In this document: positions 1 through 8,152 of the stretch, piece after piece
Layout: each line of letters opens with the position of its first letter
How positions within the stretch are numbered: the stretch's first letter is position 1
Assembly (NCBI GenBank): GCA_024195585.1
Contig: SWBL01000550.1
Coordinates: forward strand, 1 to 21,595
DNA from: Aureobasidium sp. EXF-3400
Lineage: Eukaryota > Ascomycota > Dothideomycetes > Dothideales > Saccotheciaceae
Direction: 5' to 3'
Length of the DNA: 21,595 nucleotides
The notes under the pieces: generated by a model
Told to the model about the DNA's origin: nothing
The model's input: only the letters and a program-made list of their open reading frames with translations
Databases searched by the model: none
Position numbers and translations under genes: made by a program

Positions 1-533
1 ACTGGGCGGCATCGGAAAGAAGGTTCATGATGATGGTACCCTTGCTGATGGCCTCGTCAATGTCGAAGAGGTTCTTGCCCTCAACCCAGCCATCCTGCTG
101 GGCCTCCTTCCAGGAGGCACCGCCCTTGCGGACACCAACAATGACGTTGAGGCCGTTGTCACGGAGGTTGAGACCCTGACCGTGACCTTGCGAACCGTAG
201 CCGATGAGGGCAAGAGTGTCGTTCTTGAAGTACTCAAGGAGCTTCTCGCGAGGCCAGTCGGAGCGCTCTGGAAACACGGTCAGATACAGGTCAATTTTGC
301 ATCAATTGGGAGTCAATCTTACCGAAGACCTGCTCCTTGTCACCAGCAAAGTCAACGGTCTTGACACCGCGAACCTGCTGAGCAGCAACGGAAGCTCTGG
401 GGAGCTGCTTGACACCAGTGGTGCGGGCAGCGTTCAGGGCAGCGCTGAGGTAAGTGCGCTGCTGCTGGACAGCGGGGCGCGAGGCCTGCTTCAATGCGGC
501 GCGGAGAGTTCTGCTGGCAGTGCGAGAAGACAT
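1..533 (-). CDS. ILV5: Ketol-acid reductoisomerase, mitochondrial (5' part, cut by window edge)
   Basis: Acetohydroxyacid reductoisomerase converts 2-acetolactate or 2-aceto-2-hydroxybutyrate to the dihydroxy acids with NADPH and Mg, the second common step of valine and isoleucine synthesis in the mitochondrial matrix. Two exons are visible: 323-533 and 1-267, joined by a 55-bp intron (268-322; donor GTAAGA, branch CTGAC, acceptor CAG). Residues 1-60 are rich in Arg, Ala and Ser and lack acidic residues, as in a matrix presequence. The mature part follows with VKTVDFAG, then ERSDWPREK across the splice, then the Rossmann NADPH loop GYGSQGHGQG at about residues 93-102 and VGVRKGGASWKEA. About 159 of roughly 400 residues are present; the catalytic helical domain lies outside the window. 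The start at 533 gives a typical presequence and begins the open frame. Family identity is near certain; the symbol follows yeast (ilv-2 in Neurospora). Confidence 0.96.
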
Positions 534-2170
534 TGTGATGGATGTGTGGATGAATAGAACAGAAAGAGTGAGGGAGTCTTTGATTTTTTGAAGGCAGCTG
601 TGACTACGTCTCGTTCGGCCGCTTCAGCACGCACAGACGGCGACCATCACTACCACATCTGCGACATCGGCTCTGCCCCAGACTCCTTCGTCCCAGGCCA
701 CTCTTCTCCAGCAAATTGTGCAATATCCATTACCAATGAAAAGACTGCGAGCCTCCTTTAACCGTCTTGCTGACCCTCGAGGCCCTGGTGCTGCATGTGA
801 AACTGCGACTTGAGAACTTCATCCAGCAACCATGAGCTTTGCGAAAATCCCACAAAGCTAAGCGAGGAATATCGCGGAAACGGCTCCCTGCCCACCCAGC
901 AACCAAATGCTCATATTTCTGACAAACAGCACCGGATAACATGCTGCCAGACGTCAAACTGTCTCCACCGCGTGACGATGATTTGGTAGGACACCCCCGA
1001 GACCCCCGATGTGCACGCAGCGCAGGGACCATTGGTCCGCCGAGCGTCATCGCCCATTCCAGGCCGACATCGTCCGCAGTGCCATCTTTTTGTACTGCAC
1101 AGAGCCTCATACCATCAAACACTCCGTTGTCGCAAACAAGATGACTGTGCCAATCTTGTGACTCAGACAACGAGAACTGCTGATGTCGTTCTCTCATCTC
1201 TTCCTCCACCTCATCCTCACCAACTGCCGGCTTTTGGGTGTCAAGATAGACATTATTACTCAGTCTTGTGAGATCGTCTGCTGACAACGGCTCTACCACG
1301 GACTATCACTAGACAACATTCTAGGCTCTGAATGGGTTATGCATTGTGATAGGCATACATCAGTATCCATCACAGATGGTCTCAAAGCCTTTTACGTTGA
1401 CATCAGTGTTTAGCAAACTTTTTCGAAACATTAACAGCTCAACATGAACAATATCGATCGCCTCAATGTCAGCCATCAAGCCACGATTCTGTGCTTCATT
1501 GCGCCATATCAACACGAGTATGCCAGGAGATGCGACATAAGATTTCAAGAATGATCGACCAGTCTTCGAGGACACATATAATTAGACTCATCCTTCTCGC
1601 CCAATACAATACAGCAAGATCAAGGGAAACAAGAAGGAGATCGCCCAGCTCAGCATGTGCGAACTGAAGGACCCCCTTTCGCAAAACCGCGAGATATTAT
1701 TACTCAGGCCTGCGACACCGAAAAATGTTGCGCCTATCTCGGTCTGTGAGCAAGGGATTATGGCATCGTTCTGCTTCAGATCAAGAAGACCGCAACAAAT
1801 TGAGCTTAGAGGAAACCAAACGTTCCGGTCCGGTCAGAAAGAGCAAGTGTTAAGGACATACACGCAGCCAACAATCGCCCGGTCATCTCAAGCCCATGCA
1901 AGCCGTGGAGGTGTGGTTGTCGTGATTCACGGTTGCATTTGGGGTTGAGAAACTGTCCATGGAGATGATTCGCCTGAGACGCTCCCCAGGCATCGCTTTA
2001 CCTTTTTGCGAGAACTGTATTATGTGGAGCCATACCGCACACCATTGGTGTCAAGAAAGATCATGACTGAACGCGGAGAGGTGGGTTCAACGATATTTTG
2101 TTGTAGGTAAAAATGAAATTCATGCTTTGGTATCTTTAACATTTCAAACTCATACTCTTCTGGAGCCTTT
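534..2170. other. Gene-poor stretch between ILV5 and DUG1; possible minus-strand gene remnant
   Basis: About 1.6 kb without a gene I can model. On the minus strand, an open stretch at 730-1299 (no ATG at its 5' end; stop codons precede it) encodes an acidic, protein-like segment around 1100-1290 and loses that character towards 730. In another minus frame, about 745-890, a plausible C-terminus ends in HQGLEGQQDG. Further upstream, 1360-1575 and 1496-1684 also read like protein on the minus strand. I could not join these pieces with convincing splice sites: the good donor GTATGC near 1365 sits just after an in-frame stop. Either a multi-exon gene is misread here or, more likely, this is a decayed gene. 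The 5' flank of ILV5 and the 3' flank of DUG1 also lie here. No RNA gene or mobile element was recognised. Confidence 0.25.
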
Positions 2171-3663
2171 CTACGACTCGGTCGCAGGTTCATCCTGTAC
2201 AAAATGGAGGTACGAACCCAAAAGCTTGATTCCCTCGATGTAGTTGCGCTTGTCGAGCTTCTCGTTGATGCTGTGTGCGGCGTCTGTGCTGGAGCCCATG
2301 GGCAAGAGGAGGACGTTCTTGCCAGTTGCTTGCTCGAAGGTAAGAGTGACGGGAATGCTGCCACCCTCACGGGTAAGGTCAGGCTTGACCTTGAAGACCG
2401 ACTCGACGGCCTTGGCTGCAGCGGTGAAGTTCCAGTGCTTTGGCGAGGCGACCCACCACTTGCCGGAGTGCTGCTCGATAACCTTGCAGGTGTTCTTGGA
2501 ATTGAGGGACTTGAAGACCTTGTTGACGTGAGCCTCGACGAGTCTGTTGACCTCAGGGATCTCCATGTTGGGCACAGTGCGGATGCTGAACTTTCCGATG
2601 ACCTTTGCGGGGATAACAGTCTTTGCGCCGGGAGCCGAGAAGGCACCCTCAATACCATGAAGCGACAGAGAGGGGAATCTCCAGCGGGCCATCAAGGTGC
2701 TTTCCTTGTCCTCGAAGATTGTGGTCTTGCTGCCAAGCGACTCGTGCAGGTTGTCCATGGTGAAGGCAATGTCCTTGTACAAACTCTTCTCTTCCTCGGT
2801 GAGAGGAGCGACCAGCTCCTTGATTCCGTCGATCTGGATTTTGCCGTTGGTGTCGACCAAGCTTCCCATAACACGAACGAGATCAGTCATGGGCTCCTGA
2901 GCAGTACCACCGAAGACACCACTGTGAAGATCCTGGCCAGGGCCGCTGATCTCGATGCTGTAGTAACTGCAACCTCTCAGGCCGTAAGTAAGGCAAGGCT
3001 TCTCGGTACCAAGCCAGTAGTTGTCGCTGATGCAGACAGCATCAGTGTCCTTGAAGAACTTCTTTGCCTCGGCATTGATGAAGTCATCTAGACCCTCACT
3101 TCCATACTCTTCCATACCCTCGAAGCACATGAGAAGGTTGACGGGGAAGTCGATGTTGGCCTTCTGGTGGGCCTCAATGGCGTTGAGCCAGCCGAGAACG
3201 GGACCCTTGTCGTCGGTCGAACCACGTCCGAACATGCGGCCCTTGTCGTCGATGGTAAGCTCGAAAGGCTCGGTGGCCCAACCATCCTCCTTGGCGGCAG
3301 GCTGAACATCGTAGTGGCCGTACACAAGGATGGTCTTCTTCTTGGGGTCCTCACCGTAGCGGGCGATGATGACGGGAGGGAGCTCGAGGTACTCCTTGTG
3401 AGGCTGGGGACCAAGGGGACGGGCCTCGACGTGGGCACCGAGGGCCTTCAACTCCGACTCGAGGAACTTGCCCATCTACAGAATGGTCAGCATTCGCAAT
3501 AGGCACTGAGGGGTATAGCACGTGGACATACGCGGACGACCTCAGGTCTTCTGTCATCCTCGGAAGAGACAGAGGGAATGGCAACAGCCTTTCTCAGTCT
3601 CTCGATGAAGTGGTCTTGAAGCTCGTCGACCTTGGAGAAGTATGCATCGAGTTGAGGAGCCAT
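2171..3663 (-). CDS. DUG1: Cys-Gly metallodipeptidase (peptidase M20 family, CNDP2-like)
   Basis: Cytosolic dipeptidase that hydrolyses Cys-Gly and other dipeptides; in yeast it acts in glutathione degradation, also within the Dug complex. Exons are 3532-3663 and 2171-3475, with a 56-bp intron (3476-3531; donor GTATGT, branch CTGAC, acceptor TAG) joining PEVVR to MGKFLE. The product is 478 residues, as expected for the family. All dinuclear-metal and catalytic positions are visible: H98 in GHYDVQP, D132 in STDDKG, the E166-E167 pair in EGMEEYGSEG, D195 in ISDNYWL and H445 in STDAAHS. H228 in LHSGVFGG matches the dimer-contributed substrate His. I chose the ATG at 3663 because it has a strong context (AACATGG) and gives the family length. 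The frame stays open upstream with a further ATG at 3813 that would add 50 residues resembling a mitochondrial presequence. It is divergent from the PLP enzyme gene at 4118. Confidence 0.95.
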
Positions 3664-4117
3664 GTTGGGCGAAGGATGTTGTCTATAGATATAAGGCCAA
3701 GCGACGGTTGCTTGACGGCGGAGCTGAGGACGGAAAGCTAGGGTAGAGCACTTGGGAAGAATAAACTGCCTGCGAGAGAACAGCTGGTGGATAGAGCGAA
3801 AAGACGAGGACATGCAAACACAGAGAAAGGAAATTCTCTGGTGATACCGTAATGGAAACTGTGGCAGGGCGCAAAGAGGCGCGATACGAAACGGAAAGAG
3901 CACAGAGCTTTGGTCGGACCCTCGGTCAGGGAAACTGCCTCCCGACTCAGACCTCCCCACCTTCCTCTTTAGGCTGACATGAGTTCGCCGCGCCCTTAGC
4001 CGCTGTCGCCGCGCGGACAAAGACTCCTCCGAGGGGTATTCGGGTGAAACATATCAATCGTAGGAAGACCCTCTTGTTGACCGTGACTCTCATTCCAGAC
4101 AAATCGTTCTCTACGAA
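3664..4117. promoter_or_regulatory. Shared intergenic region of divergent DUG1 and PLP-enzyme genes
   Basis: Some 450 bp separate the two divergent start codons, so both promoters and 5' leaders must lie here. On the minus strand the DUG1 frame remains open past 3813, so part of this region may encode an alternative N-terminus rather than only a leader. I saw no clear TATA box or repeated element. Confidence 0.5.
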
Positions 4118-5284
4118 ATGGGCGACGTCTCGTTGTGCCCACCTCTGACGCGCTCGTCGGTCCAGGACGCGCACGCAGCAATCAAGCAGCATATTCATCG
4201 TACTCCTACCATCACATGTGACACCATTTCTCGTCTCGCCTCAACTCCTCAGACTCCGGAATCGCTTCAAGGCACTCCTTTCGAAGGTCGCACTCCAGCT
4301 CAACCACGCATCAACCTCTTTTTCAAATGCGAGAACTACCAGAAGATTGGCGCCTTCAAGGCGCGAGGTGCCTTCCATGCACTGAGTCGGTTGAGCAAAG
4401 AAGAGCTGAGTAAAGGCGTCGTCACACATAGCTCGGGAAATCATGCTCAAGCTCTCGCCCTGGCTGCCCGTACCTACGGCATTCCCGCCCACATTGTCAT
4501 GCCCACCATTAGCACTCCGTCCAAAATTGCTGGCACCAAAGGCTACGGAGCCAATGTCATCTTCTCTGGTTCCACTTCTGACGAAAGAGAGGCTGTTGTC
4601 GCAGATGTGATACGAGACACTGGTGCTATACTTGTGCCACCGTACGACCATCCCAACATCATGCTTGGTCAAGGCACGCTGGCACTTGAGTTGGAGGAGC
4701 AAGCCAAAGAGTTGGATGGACGAGGATTGGACGCTGTTGTAGCCCCCTGTGGTGGAGGTGGCATGCTCTCTGGTGTTGCCACAGCTCTGTACGGTACTGG
4801 TATCCGTGTCTTTGGTTCCGAGCCCAGCTTTGAAGGCGCCGATGATGCAAAACGAGGTGTCGAATCTGGCGTCCGCGTGGAGAAGGTGAAGACACTAACC
4901 ATTGCTGATGGTCTAAGAACACCAGTCGGTCAGATCCCGTGGACCATTATTAGCGACAAAGAGAAGGTGAAGGGTATGTACAGCGTCACTGAAGATCAGA
5001 TAAAAGCTGCCATGCGTCTGCTCTTGGAAAGAGCCAAGGTCTTCGTCGAGCCAAGTGCTGCCGTACCTCTTGCTGTTGTCCTTTACGATGAAGATTTCAG
5101 AGGCATGGTTGAGAAGGAAGCAGGTGAGCAAGGCTGGAACATTGGTATTGTTCTCTCAGGAGGAAATACCACTGTCGAAGCTATTGCCAAACTCTTCCAA
5201 CCTGCCTCTGAACAGCAAGCCGAAAGGCAAGAGTCCAAGATTGGTATGAATGGCGAACGAGTTGCGGAGAATGTTGCAGGCTAG
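4118..5284 (+). CDS. PLP-dependent serine racemase / threonine (hydroxyaspartate) dehydratase-like enzyme
   Basis: Single-exon gene for a 388-residue fold-type II PLP enzyme. Relatives dehydrate L-serine, L-threonine or threo-3-hydroxyaspartate, or racemise serine (yeast SRY1, mammalian serine racemase). The Schiff-base lysine is K81 in GAFKARGA. The motif HSSGNHAQA (104-112) holds the second-face acid/base serine S106 of racemases. The glycine loop GGGGMLSG (212-219) would bind the PLP phosphate, and S347 in LSGGNTT would contact the pyridine nitrogen. EPSFEGADD (235-243) resembles the divalent-metal site of serine racemase. There is no C-terminal ACT regulatory domain, so it is not the biosynthetic threonine deaminase ILV1. 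It is longer than typical relatives because of a Pro/Thr-rich insert at about 42-64 and a polar tail after about 360. Substrate preference cannot be told from sequence. Confidence 0.93.
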   Translation: MGDVSLCPPLTRSSVQDAHAAIKQHIHRTPTITCDTISRLASTPQTPESLQGTPFEGRTPAQPRINLFFKCENYQKIGAFKARGAFHALSRLSKEELSKGVVTHSSGNHAQALALAARTYGIPAHIVMPTISTPSKIAGTKGYGANVIFSGSTSDEREAVVADVIRDTGAILVPPYDHPNIMLGQGTLALELEEQAKELDGRGLDAVVAPCGGGGMLSGVATALYGTGIRVFGSEPSFEGADDAKRGVESGVRVEKVKTLTIADGLRTPVGQIPWTIISDKEKVKGMYSVTEDQIKAAMRLLLERAKVFVEPSAAVPLAVVLYDEDFRGMVEKEAGEQGWNIGIVLSGGNTTVEAIAKLFQPASEQQAERQESKIGMNGERVAENVAG

Positions 5285-5679
5285 ATCAACCACAAATATC
5301 ATACAACCATACACTTAGAAATGTAGCGAAGAGGCAGTGAGCAGTACATACCTTTGCAATTGAATCAGTTCAATCTCTCATGAAAGACGGAAGGACGAAG
5401 ACTGCAAGTTTAGGCAGGTTTTGTTTCGTCAAGAAAGGTCCGAATCAAGCAAGTGCGGAGGCGGCCGATTGAACCCTCTTCACGTTTTCCAACCCCTCGC
5501 TCTTATCGGTCACAGCTATCTTGCCAACTCGAGCCAAACATACCCGAAACCGTGTATTGATCGCGTGTGTTTTGATGATACCGTGTCATGTTCCCCATTT
5601 CTATGAAGTGATGACCTTTTGCTTCACACAGACGCATCTGTCGTAATCTTCAATCTTTCCAAGTATATTGTTTATTATC
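5285..5679. other. Intergenic region with nothing recognised
   Basis: Almost 400 bp between the PLP-enzyme stop and the URC4-like start. It holds the 3' flank of the former and the promoter of the latter. Short open frames here lack protein-like composition. Confidence 0.5.
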
Positions 5680-6480
5680 ATGACACCTGATATCGAGTAT
5701 CTATTGTCTCTCGAGGCCGTTCGCGAAAGATCTCGCATTGTCTTTGAGGCTGCGAAGAAAGACGAGCTCTCTCATTTTGACTATCACGCTGACAAGTTGC
5801 CTGAAGCTGCGGCCTATGTGACTTCCGTGATCAATGTGAGTTGTCGCTTCTCTTGAATGAATTTCCCTATCCTCTTCCTGAGCTTCTGATTTGATCAAAC
5901 AAGACCCTCAACACGGCCCTCCAAATCTTTCATGGTACTGACATCCGGCCTAGCGTGACTTTGGCCCAGATAAATTCGAGTCCATCCCTCCTCATGGCCG
6001 CTGGCAACACTTTAACGTTGGCGGAGTTCCGAGAATCGATGACCTGAATCACCAATGGAAACACGAAGGCTGCAGCGCGAGACATCAGGCCCAGAGACTG
6101 ATTGATCTGTTCGTTGTATCTGTTCTACTGGATGCTGGCGCAGGCGACAAGTGGAGGTTTGTGGAACCTGGATCTGGACAAGTCTACACCAGAAGTGAAG
6201 GTATCGCAGTGGCGAGTCTATATATGTTCCTGGAAGGCACATTTTCGACGACTGAAGGGTGTGATCATATGGTTGATGGTGAGCTTTGCTACGAAAGGCT
6301 TGCGACGAATAAGACTGACTGTTTTTGATAGCCAAGGGACTCCAACGGATCAATGAAGAAACGCTGGCGAAAGGCTTCCAGATCACTCCGGACAACCCCA
6401 TGATAGGCGTGGGACCTCGTGCACAGCTGCTCTCTCGTCTTGGTGATTCTTTGCTCAGACAAAGTCTAGTCCGATCTTGA
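5680..6480 (+). CDS. URC4: URC4-like DUF1688 protein, C-terminally truncated (possible pseudogene)
   Basis: DUF1688 proteins (Urc4 of Lachancea, Urg3 of fission yeast) take part in the URC pathway of uracil catabolism; the exact reaction is unsettled. Exons are 5680-5835, 5954-6278 and 6332-6480, with introns of 118 bp (GTGAGT..CTAG) and 53 bp (GTGAGC..ATAG). Spliced, they give an uninterrupted 209-residue protein. Recognisable family segments in order are IEYLLSLEAVRERSRIVFEA at the start, IPPHGRWQHFNVGG, LFVVSVLLDAGAG, the YTRSEGIAVASL stretch, and NPMIGVGPRAQLLSRLG near the end. Family members are about 400 residues or more. This copy ends at TGA 6478-6480, just after the last conserved segment, and I found no C-terminal half downstream in any frame. 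The splice sites are intact, so it may still be expressed as a half-protein, but loss of the second half suggests loss of function. The convergent neighbour is the secreted-protein gene at 6782-7510. Confidence 0.82.
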
Positions 6481-6591
6481 TTGATGGAGATGGCACCCTG
6501 TTTTGATAACGTTTTCTGACATTTGACTACAGAGACATTCTCAAATCCAATCACCTTCATCTACCTTGTTACTAAGTCGCGATCATTTTTC

Positions 6592-6771
6592 AGCCAGCTG
6601 CATCACTCACGGTCAGCTGGCTTCCTTCCTCAAATCCCTCCCTTGCCGCCATTTCCTTGTGACTACATTCCTGCGCCTCCGAGCCAACTGCATCACTAAC
6701 GGTCAGCTGGCTCTATTCCTTATTTCCCTCCCCGTTCGCCGTCCTCGACCAACGTTATTTCTGCCTTGCAC
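6592..6771. repeat. Degenerate 90-bp tandem duplication with 9-bp inverted repeats
   Basis: Two similar copies start at 6592 and 6682. Each opens with AGCCA(G/A)CTGCATCACT(C/A)ACGG followed by TCAGCTGGCT and then a pyrimidine-rich stretch of weaker similarity. Copy 1 holds a perfect 9-bp inverted repeat, AGCCAGCTG (6592-6600) and CAGCTGGCT (6614-6622), with a 13-bp loop. Copy 2 has the same structure with one mismatch (6682-6690 and 6704-6712). It lies between the convergent ends of the truncated URC4-like gene and the secreted-protein gene. Confidence 0.75.
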
Positions 6772-6781
6772 TAAGATGGGT

Positions 6782-7510
6782 CTAAGCCATACCAGTAGAG
6801 TTAGGGTAGATGGTTCTCCAGCTGACAGACATGCCACTTGCATCTGCAGTCGGCTTAGCTGGAACATGAGTTGCGCTGTAATGGCTCATCAACCTCGACG
6901 ACCAAGCCGAACTGTACGATCTTGAATCCTCGTCCAGCCATTCCTGGTAGGCTTCGTTGGTGCAACCTCCATGGTAGAAACAACCCCAACTGCAGACATT
7001 CTCACAGTCGAGCTCGGCGACATTAGTGGGCCCACTAAACCAGTGAGGATCACGAATTCCATCAGATCTCTTGACCACTGCGCTGATGGTTGTGGTCACG
7101 GGCGAAGGTTCAATAGTTCTCCAGCTGATGGACATGCCCTCTGCGTCTTCGGTGGGCTTGGGCTCAATGTGAGTGGAGCTCCAGTGTTCAAGAAGTATTG
7201 AATCCCAAGACGATTTGGCATCAGCTGCCAGCTCGGACTGCCATTTGCTGAAGGCTTCAGGAGTGCAGCCTCCTTCAAACCAACACGCATTGTTGCAGAC
7301 GTAGGGACAGTCCTTCTCGAATGAATGGGTGGGCTCGTATGGAGCGGTTCTCCTCACCACAGTGCCAAAGGTTGTGGTGATTGGACTGAGGCGTGTGCCG
7401 GTGAGAACAATCACACGGTCTTCGGATGTGCGTGTTGGGTGGCTGACGGGAACTGCTGCGACGATGGCGATGCTGCTGAGCAGAGACAAGATAATGGTTG
7501 AGGTCTTCAT
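6782..7510 (-). CDS. Secreted protein with two duplicated four-Cys modules and dibasic processing sites
   Basis: Single-exon gene, 242 residues, no family recognised. Residues 1-20 form a signal peptide (MKTSTIILSLLSSIAIVAAV). The rest is a tandem duplication. Module 1 has cysteines at 68, 72, 76 and 82; module 2 at 169, 173, 177 and 183. Both follow C-x3-C-x3-C-x5-C, with a conserved (F/Y)xGGC ending. Each module also carries a Trp-rich helix-like stretch (KSSWDSILLEHWSSTH and SSAWSSRLMSHYSATH), then KPT.DA.GMS.SWRTI. Each is preceded by PxTTT followed by a dibasic pair, VVRR ending at 54 and VVKR ending at 148. Cleavage there would release two 94-residue products, one Cys module each. It is probably an extracellular effector-like or surface protein. 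The start at 7510 is set by the signal peptide. It is convergent with the URC4-like gene. Confidence 0.85.
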   Translation of the reverse strand: MKTSTIILSLLSSIAIVAAVPVSHPTRTSEDRVIVLTGTRLSPITTTFGTVVRRTAPYEPTHSFEKDCPYVCNNACWFEGGCTPEAFSKWQSELAADAKSSWDSILLEHWSSTHIEPKPTEDAEGMSISWRTIEPSPVTTTISAVVKRSDGIRDPHWFSGPTNVAELDCENVCSWGCFYHGGCTNEAYQEWLDEDSRSYSSAWSSRLMSHYSATHVPAKPTADASGMSVSWRTIYPNSTGMA

Positions 7511-8152
7511 TGTTGCTGTATTGTTGTTGTGTGAAACTGGCTTTGTTTCTTTCGTTCCTTTTTGACTGTGTTGAAGTTGTAGAAGTTTTGGAGAGGGAAG
7601 AAATTGTCGTCTTGCGTCGATTCTTTTATGTTGTGTTGTTGAGTCATGTTCTGCTGTGACTGTAGAGGTGCAAGATGGTGTTGCTCAAATTAACTCAACT
7701 CCCAGTCATACCTATTTTTCGGCGTTGCAGAACACCACGGAGTGTGTTGACTACCACCGACTCCAATAAATTCCGTGTGGAGAAGACTGTCACGTTGTGG
7801 CAATACAATAACGCCAGAAATAAAATGCCATCTAAGAGGAGAGCTTCTGTACACTATTCCTATGGGTATACTTATCTAGAAGTCAACATGCATTCCCGAA
7901 GCTTATGATACCTCTATATTCATGGCAGAACTAGACAAACCCACAAGAAATCAAGCGCAAGCAGTATGTTTCCACGTCAATTGTCAGGGGTGAGCAATAA
8001 CTTCAGAAACATTCTGTGTAAGTCGGTCTCTGTTGCTTCGAACTATCAGTGTATTATTTTATAAGATCAAATATGAGATTCGCTTGCCGAACTACTGTAA
8101 CAAGAGAACAGAAATGAGGCCGTGATATCATAATCATGACTGTTTTCCGTAC
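7511..8152. other. Intergenic region with nothing further recognised
   Basis: Apart from the leader and TATA-like element of the minus-strand secreted-protein gene (about 7511-7640), this 640-bp stretch is A/T-rich towards 8152 and shows no gene, repeat or RNA that I can support. It also contains the 3' flank of the HET-domain gene. Confidence 0.5.
7623..7630 (-). promoter_or_regulatory. TATA-like element upstream of the two-module secreted protein gene
   Basis: On the minus strand CATAAAAG lies about 115 bp before the ATG at 7510. It is followed by an A/C-rich leader with several CAACA units, as in many filamentous-fungal 5' leaders. The assignment rests on position and base pattern only. 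Confidence 0.4.

Noticed and set aside
2204..3091. Long plus-strand open frame of 295 codons within DUG1
   Set aside because: It lies wholly antisense to the highly conserved DUG1 coding exon and has no recognisable motifs; codon bias of DUG1 explains the absence of stops.
4241..4702. Minus-strand frame of 153 codons within the PLP-enzyme gene
   Set aside because: Antisense to a conserved coding region and without family motifs.
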